A stretch of 64,000 nt of DNA from Brachionus manjavacas (Eukaryota > Rotifera > Eurotatoria > Ploima > Brachionidae): assembly GCA_019054805.1 (NCBI GenBank), contig JAHQIY010000034.1:62001-126000 (forward strand). The letters are read 5' to 3'. Below the pieces are notes generated by a model. It saw nothing but the letters and a program-made list of their open reading frames with translations. It was not told the origin of the DNA and made no database searches. Position 1 is the first letter of the stretch, and the number at the start of each line of letters is the position of its first letter. Position numbers and translations under genes: made by a program. This document shows positions 62,401 to 64,000 of this stretch, one piece after another.

Positions 62401-64000
62401 AAGAGCTCTTTTTTGAATGGTTGAATCTAAATTCTTTAATTCTTTAAACATTTTTTTTTGACGCATTCTCTTTTTTTAATTTTTTTTTGAAAACATAAAT
62501 AATTTAGAAATAAAATTCAATAAACTTACTCAATTTAGAAATATTTCTAATGACTGAAATAAGTTTCGATACACTTCAAAAAGGTCTTTTTTTTGAATGG
62601 TTTAATCTTTATCCCTTAATTCTTCAAATATCTCTCTTGGACGCTTTGATTTTGGAACTTTTTTTTTTAAAATCTTCAATAATTAAGAAACGAAATCCTA
62701 AATACGCACTCAATTAAAAAAAAAATTTTTGAGGTCTCTACTAAATTTTGGGACACCTCAGAAGAGCTCTTTTTTGAAAGGTTGAATCTAAATTCTTTAA
62801 TTCTCTAAACATTTCTTTTGGACGCATTCCCTTTTCTTCAAATATCTCAAATATCTCAATTCTTCAAATATCTCTTTTGAAAGAATTCACTTTTGGAACT
62901 TTTTTTAAAATCTTCAATAATAAAGAAACGAAATCCTAAAGGCGGACTCTATTTGAAAAAATATTTTTGAGGTCTCTACTAAATTTTAGGATACTTCAGA
63001 AAAGCTCATTTTTTAGTGGTTGAATCAATCTTCTTTCATTTTTGAACCTCTCTTTTAGTAGCATTCACTTTTCGAACTTTTTTTGAAATCTTCAATAATT
63101 AAGAAACGAAATCCGAAAAAATTAACTCAATTTAGAATATTTTATAGGATTTAATAAGTTTCGAGACACTTCAGAAAGGCTTCTTTTCATTGAATGGTTG
63201 AATCTATATTCTTTAATACTTCAAAAATCTCTCTTGGACGCTTTGATTTTTGAACTTTTTTTAAATCTTCAATAATTAAGAAACGAAATCCTAAATGCGA
63301 ACTCTATTAAAAAAAAAATTTTTTTGAGGTCTCTACTAAATTTTGAGACACTTCAGAAGATCTCTTTTTTGAATGGTTGAATCTAAATTCTTTAATTCTT
63401 TAAACATTTTTTTTGACGCATTCTCTTTTTTTAATTTTTTTTGAAAACATAAATAATTTAGAAATAAAATTCAATAAACTAACTCAATTTAGAAATATTT
63501 CTAACGATTGTAATAAATTTCGAGACACTTCAGAAAAGCTCTTTTTTTTGAATGGTTGAATCTATATTCTTTAATACTTCAAAAATCTCTCTTGGACGCT
63601 TTGATTTTGGACCTTTTTTTTTTAAATCTTCAATAATTAAGAAACGAAATCCTAAATGCGAACTCTATTAAAAAAATTTTTTTTGAGGTCTCTACTAAAT
63701 TTTGAGAGACTTTAGAAGAGCTCTTTTTTGAATGGTTGAATCTAAATTCTTTATTTCTTTAAACATTTTTTTTTGACGCATTCTCTTTTTTTTATTTTTT
63801 TTTGAAAACATAAATAATTAAGCAATAAAATTCAATAAACTTACTCAATTTAGAAATATTTCTAACGATTGTAATAAATTTCGATACACTTCAAAAAGGT
63901 CTTTTTTTTGAATGGTTTAATCTTTATCCCTTAATTCTTCAAATATCTCTCTTGGACGCTTTGATTTTGGAACTTTTTTTGAAATCTTCAATAATTAAGA
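59400..64000. repeat. Higher-order satellite of about 180-bp monomers (359-bp dimers, 237-bp variants)
   Basis: The landmark gaggtctctact recurs at 59744, 60103, 60339, 60696, 61056, 61415, 61775, 62013, 62370, 62731, 62969, 63326 and 63685. Spacings are 359, 236, 357, 360, 359, 360, 238, 357, 361, 238, 357 and 359. Dimers consist of two related monomers sharing cttcagaa-agctctttttt and attcttcaa blocks. Blocks of 956 bp (61775-62731) recur with high identity, giving a higher-order pattern. The array runs off the end of the window. No coding capacity. Confidence 0.95.

Overview
The window looks like repeat-rich, gene-poor chromatin from an AT-rich animal genome. The evidence is pervasive A+T bias, spliceosomal GT..AG introns of about 47-78 bp, a eukaryotic cut-and-paste transposon, decayed non-LTR retrotransposon sequence, and captured pieces of dynein heavy chain genes, which implies a host with dynein motors. 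A small aquatic invertebrate such as a monogonont rotifer would fit, but that is inference. I see no prokaryotic operon, tRNA, rRNA or CRISPR array.

Layout. (1) 1-15073 and 33350-39885: head-to-tail array of an about 2.46-kb satellite, split by an insertion. (2) 15074-33340: an 18,267-bp DNA transposon with about 57-bp terminal inverted repeats and a 9-bp target duplication, inserted in one satellite unit. (3) 39886-41030: less deleted satellite sequence leading to an inversion point. (4) About 41030-58109: the same satellite family in opposite orientation, with units of about 2.5-2.9 kb. (5) 58110-59400: degenerate transition. (6) 59400-64000: a different, shorter satellite of about 180-bp monomers in 359-bp dimers with 237-bp variants. 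The large satellite carries fragments of a decayed LINE-type reverse transcriptase and also segments resembling the 180-bp monomer.

The transposon is the main interest. Its recognisable genes all lie on the minus strand and are intron-rich. Splicing by eye, with phase checked at every junction, gives: a 1022-aa transposase fused to a Ulp1/SENP-type cysteine protease and a RING-H2 finger (24677-21429); a 1033-aa, 13-exon protein with a homeodomain, acidic 30-aa repeats, long coiled coil and a MYT1-type C2HC zinc finger (21230-17369); a 313-aa, 8-exon protein with a basic stretch and a chromo-like segment (28515-27181); and the 3' end of a gene with a GPxGG basic-adaptor-like motif (17212-16788). 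The 9-bp duplication and the D..D..C-x2-H..E motif order point to the Mutator/MULE superfamily, with KDZ/Zisupton as an alternative.

The right half of the element also holds higher-GC fragments that look like captured host exons, in the manner of Pack-MULEs. These include about 320 codons of a dynein heavy chain linker region with two in-frame stops and a frameshift, a separate dynein AAA6-like exon, and unidentified fragments. It also contains a 248-bp tandem array, a fold-back structure, and a filler insertion that includes an exact 139-bp copy of the element's own gene. A working inference is that transposase-Ulp1-RING catalyses movement and may edit SUMO/ubiquitin marks, while the homeodomain and chromo-like proteins bind DNA or chromatin.
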